Assembly: GCF_900114535.1 (NCBI RefSeq)
Contig: NZ_FOTK01000034.1
Location: 1 to 64,000 of the forward strand
Origin: Methylobacterium pseudosasicola
GTDB taxonomy: Bacteria > Pseudomonadota > Alphaproteobacteria > Rhizobiales > Beijerinckiaceae
Reading direction: 5' to 3'
DNA: 64,000 nucleotides
Shown here piece by piece: positions 53,215 to 60,749 of the stretch. Position 1 is the first letter of the stretch, and each line of letters starts with the position of its first letter. Under the pieces are notes generated by a model that saw only the letters and a list, made by a program, of their open reading frames with translations, searched no databases and was not told the origin of the DNA. Made by a program: the position numbers and the translations under genes.

Positions 53215-54144
53215 ATGTACGCAGCCCCGCCTATCTGCCCAACGAGAGTCTTCGCCACCTACCCCGAGGCGTGGCGGGTGGCCACGGCGGAGAACGAGTG
53301 GATCCGCACGCAGCCGGGGCGCATGCCGATCGGATCGTTCCTGGAGGGGCCGTCCTTCGACCTTGACGGCAATCTCTGGTGTGTCGACATCCCGAACGGA
53401 CGCATCTTGTGCGTGGCGCCGGACGGCGGTTTCACCATCGCGGCCGAGTACGATGGTTGGCCGAACGGCCTCAAGATCCACCGTGACGGCCGGATATTCA
53501 TCGCCGACTACAAGAACGGCATTATGGTCGTCGACCCCGCCTCCGGCACGGTCCGGCCGTTCCTCCTGCGGGTCGGGCCCGAGCGGTTCCGGGGCGTCAA
53601 CGATCTCTTCTTCTCTCGCGATGGCGATCTCTACTTCACCGATCAGGGCCTAACCGGCTGGCAGGACCCGGGCGGACGCCTCTTCCGCGTTCGGGCGGAC
53701 GGGGTCGTGACCTGCATCCTGGACGGCATCCCAAGCCCGAACGGCCTCGTCATGAACCTCACTGAGGACACGGTGTACCTGGCGGTTACGCGGGCCAACG
53801 CGGTCTGGCGGATCCCGCTGATGCGGGACGGGACGGCCGCCAAGGTGGGCACCTTCATCCAGATGTCGGGCGGGGCCGGGCCGGACGGGCTCGCCCTCGA
53901 CGCGGAGGGTCGCATCGCCGTCGCCCATGCCGGGAAGGGCGCCGTCTGGCTGTTCGACGCCACGGGGGAGCCGGTGCTGCGCATAACCTCTTGCGCCGGC
54001 CTGCACACTACCAACGTGGCGTTCGGCGGCGCGGATGGACGAGCACTGTTCATCACTGAGTCTGGCTCAGGCGTCATTCTACGGGCTGACCTGCAGACGC
54101 CCGGGCACACTATGTTCTCGCACACGCACGAGAGCGAGGTGTGA
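53215..54144 (+). CDS. SMP-30/gluconolactonase family lactonase (cytoplasmic)
   Basis: A 309-residue SMP-30/gluconolactonase-family propeller without a signal peptide. Metal and substrate regions: FLEGPSFDLDGNLWCVDIPN (Glu ligand), RFRGVNDLFFSRDGDLYFTD (Asn ligand), IPSPNGLVMNLTEDTVYLAV and GGAGPDGLALDAEGRIAVAH (Asp ligand). It would hydrolyse a lactone to the hydroxy acid. The gene is 20 bases after the MFS carrier and is probably co-transcribed. It differs from the paralogue at 8166 in lacking export and in its ends. Confidence 0.9.
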   Translation: MYAAPPICPTRVFATYPEAWRVATAENEWIRTQPGRMPIGSFLEGPSFDLDGNLWCVDIPNGRILCVAPDGGFTIAAEYDGWPNGLKIHRDGRIFIADYKNGIMVVDPASGTVRPFLLRVGPERFRGVNDLFFSRDGDLYFTDQGLTGWQDPGGRLFRVRADGVVTCILDGIPSPNGLVMNLTEDTVYLAVTRANAVWRIPLMRDGTAAKVGTFIQMSGGAGPDGLALDAEGRIAVAHAGKGAVWLFDATGEPVLRITSCAGLHTTNVAFGGADGRALFITESGSGVILRADLQTPGHTMFSHTHESEV

Positions 54145-54357
54145 TCGTTGGCCCTGTGCGCCGCACGGGTGGAGCTGAGGTCTGCAGACCGGCCGGCCAG
54201 TCCCAATCGAAACACCCGGGATCGCCACGGCCGAGGATAATCCGTGAGGCTCGCACGGGGCGTCGTCCCGCCGCCGAACGCCGCCAAGACGCGCGGCAGA
54301 TCCTTATTGGCCTTCGCCTCGCCGCGATCCCCGCGTCACCCCACGGAGTGGATACAG

Positions 54358-54903
54358 ATGGCCCACCTCCCCTATGCGGATCCGAATCGACCGGAAACGG
54401 CCGAACTCGTCGCTCGCATCACCGCCCAACGCGGCGGGGTGCTGCACCTCTACGCCATGCTGCTGCACAGCCCGTCGGTAGCCGACGGCTGGCTGCATTT
54501 CCTCAGCGCGATCCGCCAGCGCTGCGTCGTGCCGGGGGCCCTGCGCGAGCTCGTGATCCTACAGGTCGCCCACCTCAACGGGGCACCCTACGAGGCCGAG
54601 CAGCATATCCCGATCGCGCTGCGCGAAGGGGTGCACCAAGCGCAGGTCGACGCCCTCCCCGACTGGAGGGCATCAGACGTGTTCGAGCCGGCGCAGCGCG
54701 CGGCCCTGGCCTACTGCGATGCGATGACCCGAACCATCCACGTGCCGGCTGACGTGTTCGCAGACCTGCGCACCCACTTCGACCTGCGGACGATCGTCGA
54801 GCTCACCGCGACGGTCGGGGCCTACAACATGGTCTCTCGCTTCCTCGAAGCGCTCGGCATCAGCTCCGCCGACGACATGCGTGCGGGGCGGGCTGACCGA
54901 TGA
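54358..54903 (+). CDS. Carboxymuconolactone decarboxylase/AhpD-like family protein
   Basis: A 181-residue all-helical protein of the carboxymuconolactone decarboxylase family. The core reads VVPGALRELVILQVAHLNGA, PYEAEQHIPIALREGV and ALAYCDAMTRTIHVPADVF, then IVELTATVGAYNMVSRFLEA. The CxxC of AhpD-type peroxidases is absent, so the decarboxylase-like branch is favoured; the reaction is unproven. ATG 54358 has GGAG nine bases upstream. It overlaps the start of the broken SDR gene by four bases (ATGA), showing they were once co-translated. Confidence 0.88.
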   Translation: MAHLPYADPNRPETAELVARITAQRGGVLHLYAMLLHSPSVADGWLHFLSAIRQRCVVPGALRELVILQVAHLNGAPYEAEQHIPIALREGVHQAQVDALPDWRASDVFEPAQRAALAYCDAMTRTIHVPADVFADLRTHFDLRTIVELTATVGAYNMVSRFLEALGISSADDMRAGRADR

Positions 54904-55050
54904 CAGACCCCTTCTCCCTCGACGGCAAGGTCGCGCTCATCACCGGCTGCGGCTCGCAGTAGCCCTGGTGGAGCAATGCTAAGGCCACGGCCGTGACCTT
55001 AGCCCGGCGCGGCGCGAGGGTCGCCACACGCAACCGGTCCGACGCGATCC
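54900..55050 (+). pseudogene. SDR-family oxidoreductase remnant with early stop
   Basis: ATG 54900 overlaps the preceding stop. The first codons, MTDPFSLDGKVALITGCGSQ, are a clear SDR start (TGxxxxxx cofactor motif). A TAG at 54960-54962 follows, and the same frame resumes PWWSNAKATAVTLARRGARV, the next helix and strand of the Rossmann fold. Homology ends near 55050, so about four fifths of the gene is missing. It is a nonsense- and deletion-damaged leftover at the end of the catabolic operon. Confidence 0.7.
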
Positions 55051-56019
55051 GCATCTGTCTGAACGGTGCCCCAGATCGGGCGGCGTTGACCTGGGCGCTG
55101 CATCGCTTGTCGGGAATACTTACCTGGCCGAGCGTTGTGTGCACGGGAGGACGAACGCTTCGCTGAGATGTTCGATGATGTGCCGGCCAAACGGGGCTGA
55201 ACCTCGGCCAACCGATACTCTGCATGGATGGAGCGTCGGTCCGACGTAGACTTGAGAGCCCTGCGCTTCATGCTGCGAGCGAATCGCACCGTTCGCGATT
55301 GTCGTCGACGTCCGCTTCCGAGCTATTGTGATGGCCCATTAAGCGTCCGGCATGGGCGCCAAGCCGAACGTCCGGTTCTGCGCGCCATAATGATCCGGCG
55401 TGACGGGGTCTGGCCGAAAGCCGACCGTCCGCTGCAGGGTAGGTCGGCCAGAAAAGCGGACAGGATCTCACCGGCTTCAGATGGCCAGGACATACGGTGC
55501 GGACCTTGCTGGCGTAGCCGACCCCTGCGCCGCTCCATCCTCGGGCGGGATGCGAGAGGGTTCGAGCAGGGGCATGTTCAACTCGTCTGCAAGTGCGCAT
55601 TATCTAATGGCTTGGGCCTCTGTCATGTGCTCGGACGGGTTGCGAGTGCCGCGCGCGACCATTCGGGCGATGGTGGTGGGTCGATCAGCCCAGCACATGA
55701 TGGTGAACGGGCGTAGGTCCCGGTCTCGACGGAAGGCAGACGACAAACGCTGCGAGGCGGTGAACCAATGCCGGTCGAAGACGACGGCCCCCGGCGGTAC
55801 GCTGGCAATCGCCGTCGCAGCCCACAGGATGGGCCGCGTCGTCGGATAGGACGACGCGCATTCGTGCTGGACGCTACGATGATAGCCCGGCCGGCGGTGC
55901 AGCGCGGCTTCGTGATCGCGCCGCGCTGAAGAAGGCGCGAGCCGCCGCTCTTCGAAAACCGGGTGGCAGAGACCGGCCGGTCCTGTGTCGTGCCGTCGAC
56001 GATCGAATCGGACTGTCGA
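55051..56019 (+). other. Long region without a supported gene
   Basis: About 970 bases between the SDR remnant and the receiver-cyclase gene. A minus-strand frame around 55600-55850 reads protein-like (AVVFDRHWFTASQRLSSAFR, then FTIMCWADRPTTIARM), and 55350-55950 is littered with short frames. None has a start with a ribosome-binding site or a family match. It looks like decayed coding DNA at a rearrangement border. Confidence 0.35.
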
Positions 56020-57177
56020 TCATGTGACAGGCTGGTCCGCCAACAGGGTCACGAGCTCGAAGGCCGGGACCTCACGCAGGAAGCCCTTCAGCGTGAGGTT
56101 ACCCAGAGACCGCGATGATGCGATACCCTCAACGGCGCTCAGCACGGGCCGGCTGATAACAATCTGCCCCGATTGCGCCTTGTCGCACAGGCGGGAGGCC
56201 AGGTTCGTGACGCTGCCGACGGCTCCATATTCGAATCGGCCTTCGAAGCCGAACTGGCCGAGCGTCGCGTAACCCCTAGCGAGCCCGAGCCCGAACCCGA
56301 TCGTGTGGCCCCGGGCCTCCCACTGGCGAGCCAGCCTGCCGACGCGCTCGCGGAGCGCGAAGGCCATGCGCACGGCACGCGCGCTGTGGTCCGGGCATGG
56401 ACGCGGATCGTTGAAGAACACCATGATCCCGTCGCCGGCAAAATGTTCCAGAGTTCCCTCATAGTGGAAGACCGTCTGGCCGACTGTCTTGTGATACTCC
56501 CGCAGGACAGCGACGACCTCCTCGGGGGCGGCCGAATCCGTGAAGGCCGTGAAGCCGCGCAGGTCGCAGAAGACCACTGTGATCTCCCGCCGATGCGCCT
56601 CCAGGAGCGCGTGGCCGTCCCGCTCGGTGGCGACCAGATCAGCGATCTGGGGGGAGAGGAAGCGCCGCAGCCGCCCGATCCGCTCAAGTTCGGCGGCTTT
56701 CACAGCGACCTGGCTCTCGAGATCGCGGTTCGCCTCGGCCAGCGCCGCTCGCTGCTCCGCAAGCTCGTGCGACTGCGCCCGCACCCGATCGGTCAGGGCC
56801 TTGAGGCGCAGCATCGAGCGGACCCGGGCCATGAGCGCCGCGTGCTCGTAGGGCTTGGTCAGGTACTCGTCCGCACCGGCGTCGAGACCCTCGACGAGAT
56901 CGCGCGTCTCCGCGCGCGCGGTAAGCAGCACGACGGGGATGTAGCGCAGGGCCTCGTCCGCCTTGAGCAGGCGCAGCACGTCCAGTCCGCTGAGGCGCGG
57001 CATCATCACGTCGAGGAGGATCAGGTCCGGCGGCGTGGCGGCCGCATACGTGAGGGCCTCCTCCCCGTCCGGGGCGGTCCCGACCTGGTAGCCCTGCGCC
57101 TCCAGGCGGATGCGCAGGATATGCAGGTTCTCGCGGCTGTCGTCGACCACCAGGATATGTGCCGCCACAGCCTCCAT
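56020..57177 (-). CDS. Receiver domain fused to class III adenylate/guanylate cyclase
   Basis: A 385-residue cytoplasmic protein. Residues ~5-125 are a receiver (ILVVDDSRENLH, phospho-acceptor in LILLDVMMPRLSG, TARAE, LTKPYEHAAL). A coiled coil (RAQSHELAEQRAALAEANR onward) leads to a class III nucleotidyl cyclase domain. Metal aspartates are in VVFCDLRGFTAF and FAGDGIMVFF; the dimer-interface signature GAVGSVTNLASRLCDKA follows. It should make cAMP (possibly cGMP) from NTP under control of phosphorylation. It is last in a three-gene operon after a lone receiver (6-base gap) and a sensor kinase, which are its likely phosphate source; a Crp/Fnr protein is encoded divergently upstream. Confidence 0.92.
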   Translation of the reverse strand: MEAVAAHILVVDDSRENLHILRIRLEAQGYQVGTAPDGEEALTYAAATPPDLILLDVMMPRLSGLDVLRLLKADEALRYIPVVLLTARAETRDLVEGLDAGADEYLTKPYEHAALMARVRSMLRLKALTDRVRAQSHELAEQRAALAEANRDLESQVAVKAAELERIGRLRRFLSPQIADLVATERDGHALLEAHRREITVVFCDLRGFTAFTDSAAPEEVVAVLREYHKTVGQTVFHYEGTLEHFAGDGIMVFFNDPRPCPDHSARAVRMAFALRERVGRLARQWEARGHTIGFGLGLARGYATLGQFGFEGRFEYGAVGSVTNLASRLCDKAQSGQIVISRPVLSAVEGIASSRSLGNLTLKGFLREVPAFELVTLLADQPVT

Positions 57178-57183
57178 TTCCCT

Positions 57184-57552
57184 CTAGGCCTCGGGGAGCA
57201 TCTGGCGGACGAGGCTCAGGATCTTGCGCGGGCTGAAGGGTTTGGCGACGTAGCCGTCGCAGCCCGCCGCCAGCGCCCGATCCTCATCGCCCGACAGGGC
57301 GTAGGAGGTCACCGCGACGACCGGGATGTGGCGGGTCGCCGGGTCGGCCTTGAGGCGTCGCGCGGCTTCGTACCCGTCCATGATCGGAAGCTGGATATCC
57401 ATGAGGATGAGGTCCGGCTGCTCGGCCTGTGCCGCCTCCACGCCGCACCGTCCGTTCGTGGCCTCAACGATGCCGTAGCCGGCGGCGGTCAGGAGATCGC
57501 GCAGGATGCGGCGATTGTCCTCCGTATCCTCGACGATCAGAATGCGCTTCAT
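57184..57552 (-). CDS. Single-domain response regulator (DivK-like)
   Basis: A 122-residue stand-alone receiver: RILIVEDTEDNRRIL, phospho-acceptor aspartate in LILMDIQLPIMDGYEA, conserved threonine in VAVTSYAL and lysine in YVAKPFSPRKIL. It has no output domain. The ATG at 57552 overlaps the kinase stop (ATGA), and the receiver-cyclase gene starts six bases after its end. Probably a phosphate shuttle between the kinase and the receiver-cyclase, or a competing sink. Confidence 0.93.
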   Translation of the reverse strand: MKRILIVEDTEDNRRILRDLLTAAGYGIVEATNGRCGVEAAQAEQPDLILMDIQLPIMDGYEAARRLKADPATRHIPVVAVTSYALSGDEDRALAAGCDGYVAKPFSPRKILSLVRQMLPEA

Positions 57553-59855
57553 GAGGCCTTCTTTCGCTCGACCGACGGCCGGATCGGAAGGGTCACCTGG
57601 AAGACAGCCCCCTGCCCCAGTTCCGATCGCACCTCTATCCGACCGCCGTGCAGGAGGACTAGACGGCGGGCGATCGAGAGACCCAGTCCCGTGCCGCCCT
57701 GCTGCCGCGTGCTCGAGCTGTCGACCTGCTGGAATTCGTCGAAGATCCGCGCCTGATCGGCGGGCGAGATCCCGGGACCGGTATCGGAAATCGTGATGAC
57801 GAAGCTGCCGTCGACAGCCCGGGCGGCGACCTCCACGGAGCCGGATTGCGTGAACTTTATGGCATTGCCGACGAGGTTCATGAGCACCTGCGTGAGCCGC
57901 CGCTCATCTGCTTGCCCGATCGGCAAGCTCGTGGGGACGTCGAGCTTCAGGGCGAGCCCCTTCGCGTCGGCCAGCGAGGCCGCCGCCACCGTGACGGACT
58001 CGATCAGGGCGCCCAGAGAATAGTCCTGGAAGTTGACCGTGAGCAGGCCCGCCTCGATCTTCGTGAAATCGAGGACGTCGTTGATCAGGCTCAGCAGGTG
58101 GCGGCCGTTAATCTGGATGCGCTCCAGCGCCTCGCTGGCCTTCTCGCTTAGGGCACCGTAGAGCCCGTCGGCGAGCAGTTCCGAATAGCCCAGCACGGCG
58201 TTAAGGGGCGTGCGCAGCTCGTGGCTCATGTTGGCGAAGAACTGCGTCTTGTGGAGATCGGCGGCGGCGAGCTGCCGCCCCTTCTCGTCGACCTCCTGGA
58301 ACAGGCGCGCGTTGCGGAGCGCAAGGGCCGCCTGGTGCGCAAAGGTGTGCAGGACGTGCTCGGAGCCCCCCGGAGGCGCGGCGTCGTCGTAGACGAGCAG
58401 CAGGAGGAAGCCGAGGCGGCCGTCGCTGTCGGCGAGGTTGATAAGCGTGGCGGCGCGGAAGCCGTCCTCGACGCCCGTCAGAAGTCCGCCGATCATGGCC
58501 AGATCGCGGATCGGGACGATTTCGGCGGCGGCGTCGCCGACCTGCGCCAGGGCGTTTCCGGGCAGGATGTCGCTGACCGCGGCCAACGGCAGACCGTGGC
58601 CGCCGGCGCGGCGGAACGATTCGCCCGGCGCCTCGACAAGATAGACGGCGCTGGCGTCGGACCCCGCGAGAGTCGCGGCCCGCGCGGCGATGGCCCGTAC
58701 GACATCGTCGATCTGCAGTGAGGCGACGATGGCGCGACCGGTCTCCTCGAGGGCCTGCAACTCGCTGACCGAGCGGGCGAGGTCCCTGGTTTGACGCTGG
58801 ATCTCGCTTTCGAGCCGCGCATACGAGGTCGAGAGCGCGTCCGCCATGGTGTTGAAGCGCGTCGCAAGAGCTCCGAGTTCGTCCCCCGTGTGAACCGCGA
58901 TGCGATGCTCAAAGCGGTTGGCCGCGAAATGCTCGGCCCCGGCGTGGAGCGCGCGGATCGGCACCAACATGCGGCGAGCCAGCAAAAGGCTGGCACAGAT
59001 CGCCACGACGAGGCCGAAGGCGAGGAGCCAGGCGAGCCGGATGAGCAGGTCGCGCAGAGGCGCGAGCGCCTCGTTGAGGGGTTGCGCGACGACAATCGTC
59101 GCAGGCAGCACGTCGAGGGGGTACTGCGTGGCCAGGACCGGCCGGCCTGCTGCATCGGAGGCATAAGACACCGAATCGGACGCCGACAGCGCCAGCCGAT
59201 CGCCCGCCGCATGCGGGCTTCCGCCCGAGTGGGTAACGATGATCCCGTCCGACGTGACGAGGTCGGCGTAGCTCTCGGCACCCGCGGTCGAGGCCGGAAG
59301 GCTCCCCGCCAGGGCGGCCAGCCGGACGCGGGCCAGGGTGACGCCCGTCCCCGCGGCCGGGTGCGGCAGCAAGAGACTCGCGTAGATCTCGCTCCCGACG
59401 ATCTGGAGGTCTTGAAATCCCTTGCGCGGCGGGACCGGCCCGAGATCGGCCGACGCTATGGGGGCGGGGCCGTTCGGCCGGCGCGCCCGGATACGCTCGC
59501 GGCCCTCGTCATCGTAGAAGGCGAGGGTGAGGACGATCGGCGTTTGATCAAGGAGCGCGGCGTAGTCCTCGCGGTGCTGGGCGAGGCTCTGCGCGCTCGC
59601 CCGCGTCACCCAGCCCACCTGTCGCTCGATCTCAGCCAGCGTCTCCTCGACCGCCGCGACTGCGGCGGCCGCATAGGCTGCCTGGACGCGGGCGACGCGG
59701 TCGACGGTTTCCCGGTACAGAAACCACGTCTCGACGGCCGCATTGATCGTCAGCACCACGGCGACGAGACTCACCAACGTTAGAACGTATTTGCGGAACA
59801 GGCTGCCACGCCAGGGCAAGCTCGGCGCCGACGATATTGCGTCCTGCGTCCGCAT
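57549..59855 (-). CDS. Sensor histidine kinase with HAMP and GAF domains
   Basis: A 768-residue membrane kinase. Domain order: short cytoplasmic N-terminus, TM1 (YVLTLVSLVAVVLTINAAV), a ~230-residue periplasmic sensor resembling Cache domains, TM2 (LAWLLAFGLVVAICASLLL), then HAMP (RRMLVPIRALHAGAEHFA). After a coiled coil come a GAF domain (~400-540), the dimerisation box ANMSHELRTPLNAVLGYSEL with the phospho-histidine, and the ATP domain (LVGNAIKFTQSG, ISDTGPGIS, GGTGLGLSIARRL). There is no receiver of its own; receivers are supplied by the two coupled downstream genes. ATG 59855 is preferred over an upstream TTG because CGGAG lies seven bases before it. The periplasmic domain suggests an extracellular ligand. 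Confidence 0.92.
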   Translation of the reverse strand: MRTQDAISSAPSLPWRGSLFRKYVLTLVSLVAVVLTINAAVETWFLYRETVDRVARVQAAYAAAAVAAVEETLAEIERQVGWVTRASAQSLAQHREDYAALLDQTPIVLTLAFYDDEGRERIRARRPNGPAPIASADLGPVPPRKGFQDLQIVGSEIYASLLLPHPAAGTGVTLARVRLAALAGSLPASTAGAESYADLVTSDGIIVTHSGGSPHAAGDRLALSASDSVSYASDAAGRPVLATQYPLDVLPATIVVAQPLNEALAPLRDLLIRLAWLLAFGLVVAICASLLLARRMLVPIRALHAGAEHFAANRFEHRIAVHTGDELGALATRFNTMADALSTSYARLESEIQRQTRDLARSVSELQALEETGRAIVASLQIDDVVRAIAARAATLAGSDASAVYLVEAPGESFRRAGGHGLPLAAVSDILPGNALAQVGDAAAEIVPIRDLAMIGGLLTGVEDGFRAATLINLADSDGRLGFLLLLVYDDAAPPGGSEHVLHTFAHQAALALRNARLFQEVDEKGRQLAAADLHKTQFFANMSHELRTPLNAVLGYSELLADGLYGALSEKASEALERIQINGRHLLSLINDVLDFTKIEAGLLTVNFQDYSLGALIESVTVAAASLADAKGLALKLDVPTSLPIGQADERRLTQVLMNLVGNAIKFTQSGSVEVAARAVDGSFVITISDTGPGISPADQARIFDEFQQVDSSSTRQQGGTGLGLSIARRLVLLHGGRIEVRSELGQGAVFQVTLPIRPSVERKKAS

Positions 59856-60034
59856 CAGCAGACTCCGCAATGCCGGGCCAGCAGGAACGGCCCGTACCCG
59901 AAACGGGCGACGTGGATCACGATCGAATGTTTCACGATCAGCATGATCGAATACAGAACATACGGCAACTGAAAACCAGCCATTGCATCATCGAATGCAT
60001 TCGCGCGAGAATCCAACGATCACAGGCTCTCGGG

Positions 60035-60727
60035 ATGGCGATGATGTCGGCGGATTCCGGTTTCGGTCAGCTTCTGCGCGTGAACCCGCTATTCTCGAAC
60101 CTCGGCCCCAAGGTGATCGACTGTCTTTCCGCAATGGCGACCACACGCACGTTGCAGCCCGGCGAAATTCTATTCCAGGTTGATGATCCCGGTGATGCGC
60201 TCTACGGCGTCCGGCGGGGCGAGATCCGCATCGAGACCGGGACCGAGGCCGGGCGACGCATCGTGCTGAACAGCCTCGGCGCCGGCGACCTCTTCGGCGA
60301 GATCGCCCTTCTGGACGGGCGCGAGCGCACGGCCGATGCCGTTGCCGCCGTGGCGAGCGAACTTTTCGTCCTGCGGCGCCCCGATCTTCTGGCCTATCTC
60401 ACGCGCGAGCCCGACGTGGCGATCCGGTTGATCGGCCTGCTCTGCAGCCGGATCCGCTACATCGCCGGCCAGATGACCGAGCTGGCGACGCTGTCGCTGG
60501 GTGCGCGTCTCGCCCGCCGGTTGGTGGTTCTGGCCGAAGATTTCGGCAACGAGATCGAGATCTCGCAGGAGCAGCTCGGTGCCTTCGTGGGCGGCACGCG
60601 CGAGAGCGTGAACCGCCAATTGCAGGTCTGGCGCCGCGCCGGCTACATCGAACTTCGCCGGGGCTGCATCGTGCTCCTAAAGGCCGAAGCGCTGGCCCGG
60701 ATGGCGCATGAGCCGTCTTGCGCTTGA
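60035..60727 (+). CDS. Crp/Fnr-family transcriptional regulator with cAMP-pocket signature
   Basis: A 230-residue regulator: cyclic-nucleotide-binding domain (LQPGEILFQVDDPGDALYGV, then GEIALLDGRERTADAVAAV), dimer helix (LIGLLCSRIRYIAGQMTELA) and C-terminal HTH (ISQEQLGAFVGGTRESVNRQ, LQVWRRAGYIELRRG). The stretch GE-x5-RERTA retains the Glu and Arg that bind the ribose-phosphate of cAMP in CRP, unlike FNR-type proteins, and there are no clustered N-terminal cysteines. It is divergent from the kinase/receiver/cyclase operon (179 bases between starts), so the cyclase product is its likely ligand. The start could be any of the ATGs at 60035, 60041 or 60044. Confidence 0.9.
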   Translation: MAMMSADSGFGQLLRVNPLFSNLGPKVIDCLSAMATTRTLQPGEILFQVDDPGDALYGVRRGEIRIETGTEAGRRIVLNSLGAGDLFGEIALLDGRERTADAVAAVASELFVLRRPDLLAYLTREPDVAIRLIGLLCSRIRYIAGQMTELATLSLGARLARRLVVLAEDFGNEIEISQEQLGAFVGGTRESVNRQLQVWRRAGYIELRRGCIVLLKAEALARMAHEPSCA

Positions 60728-60749
60728 GCCCGCGATACGTCGGGCCGCC

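Noticed and set aside
56173-57756. 527-codon plus-strand open frame
   Set aside because: Antisense to the receiver-cyclase and lone receiver genes, which have clear catalytic motifs.
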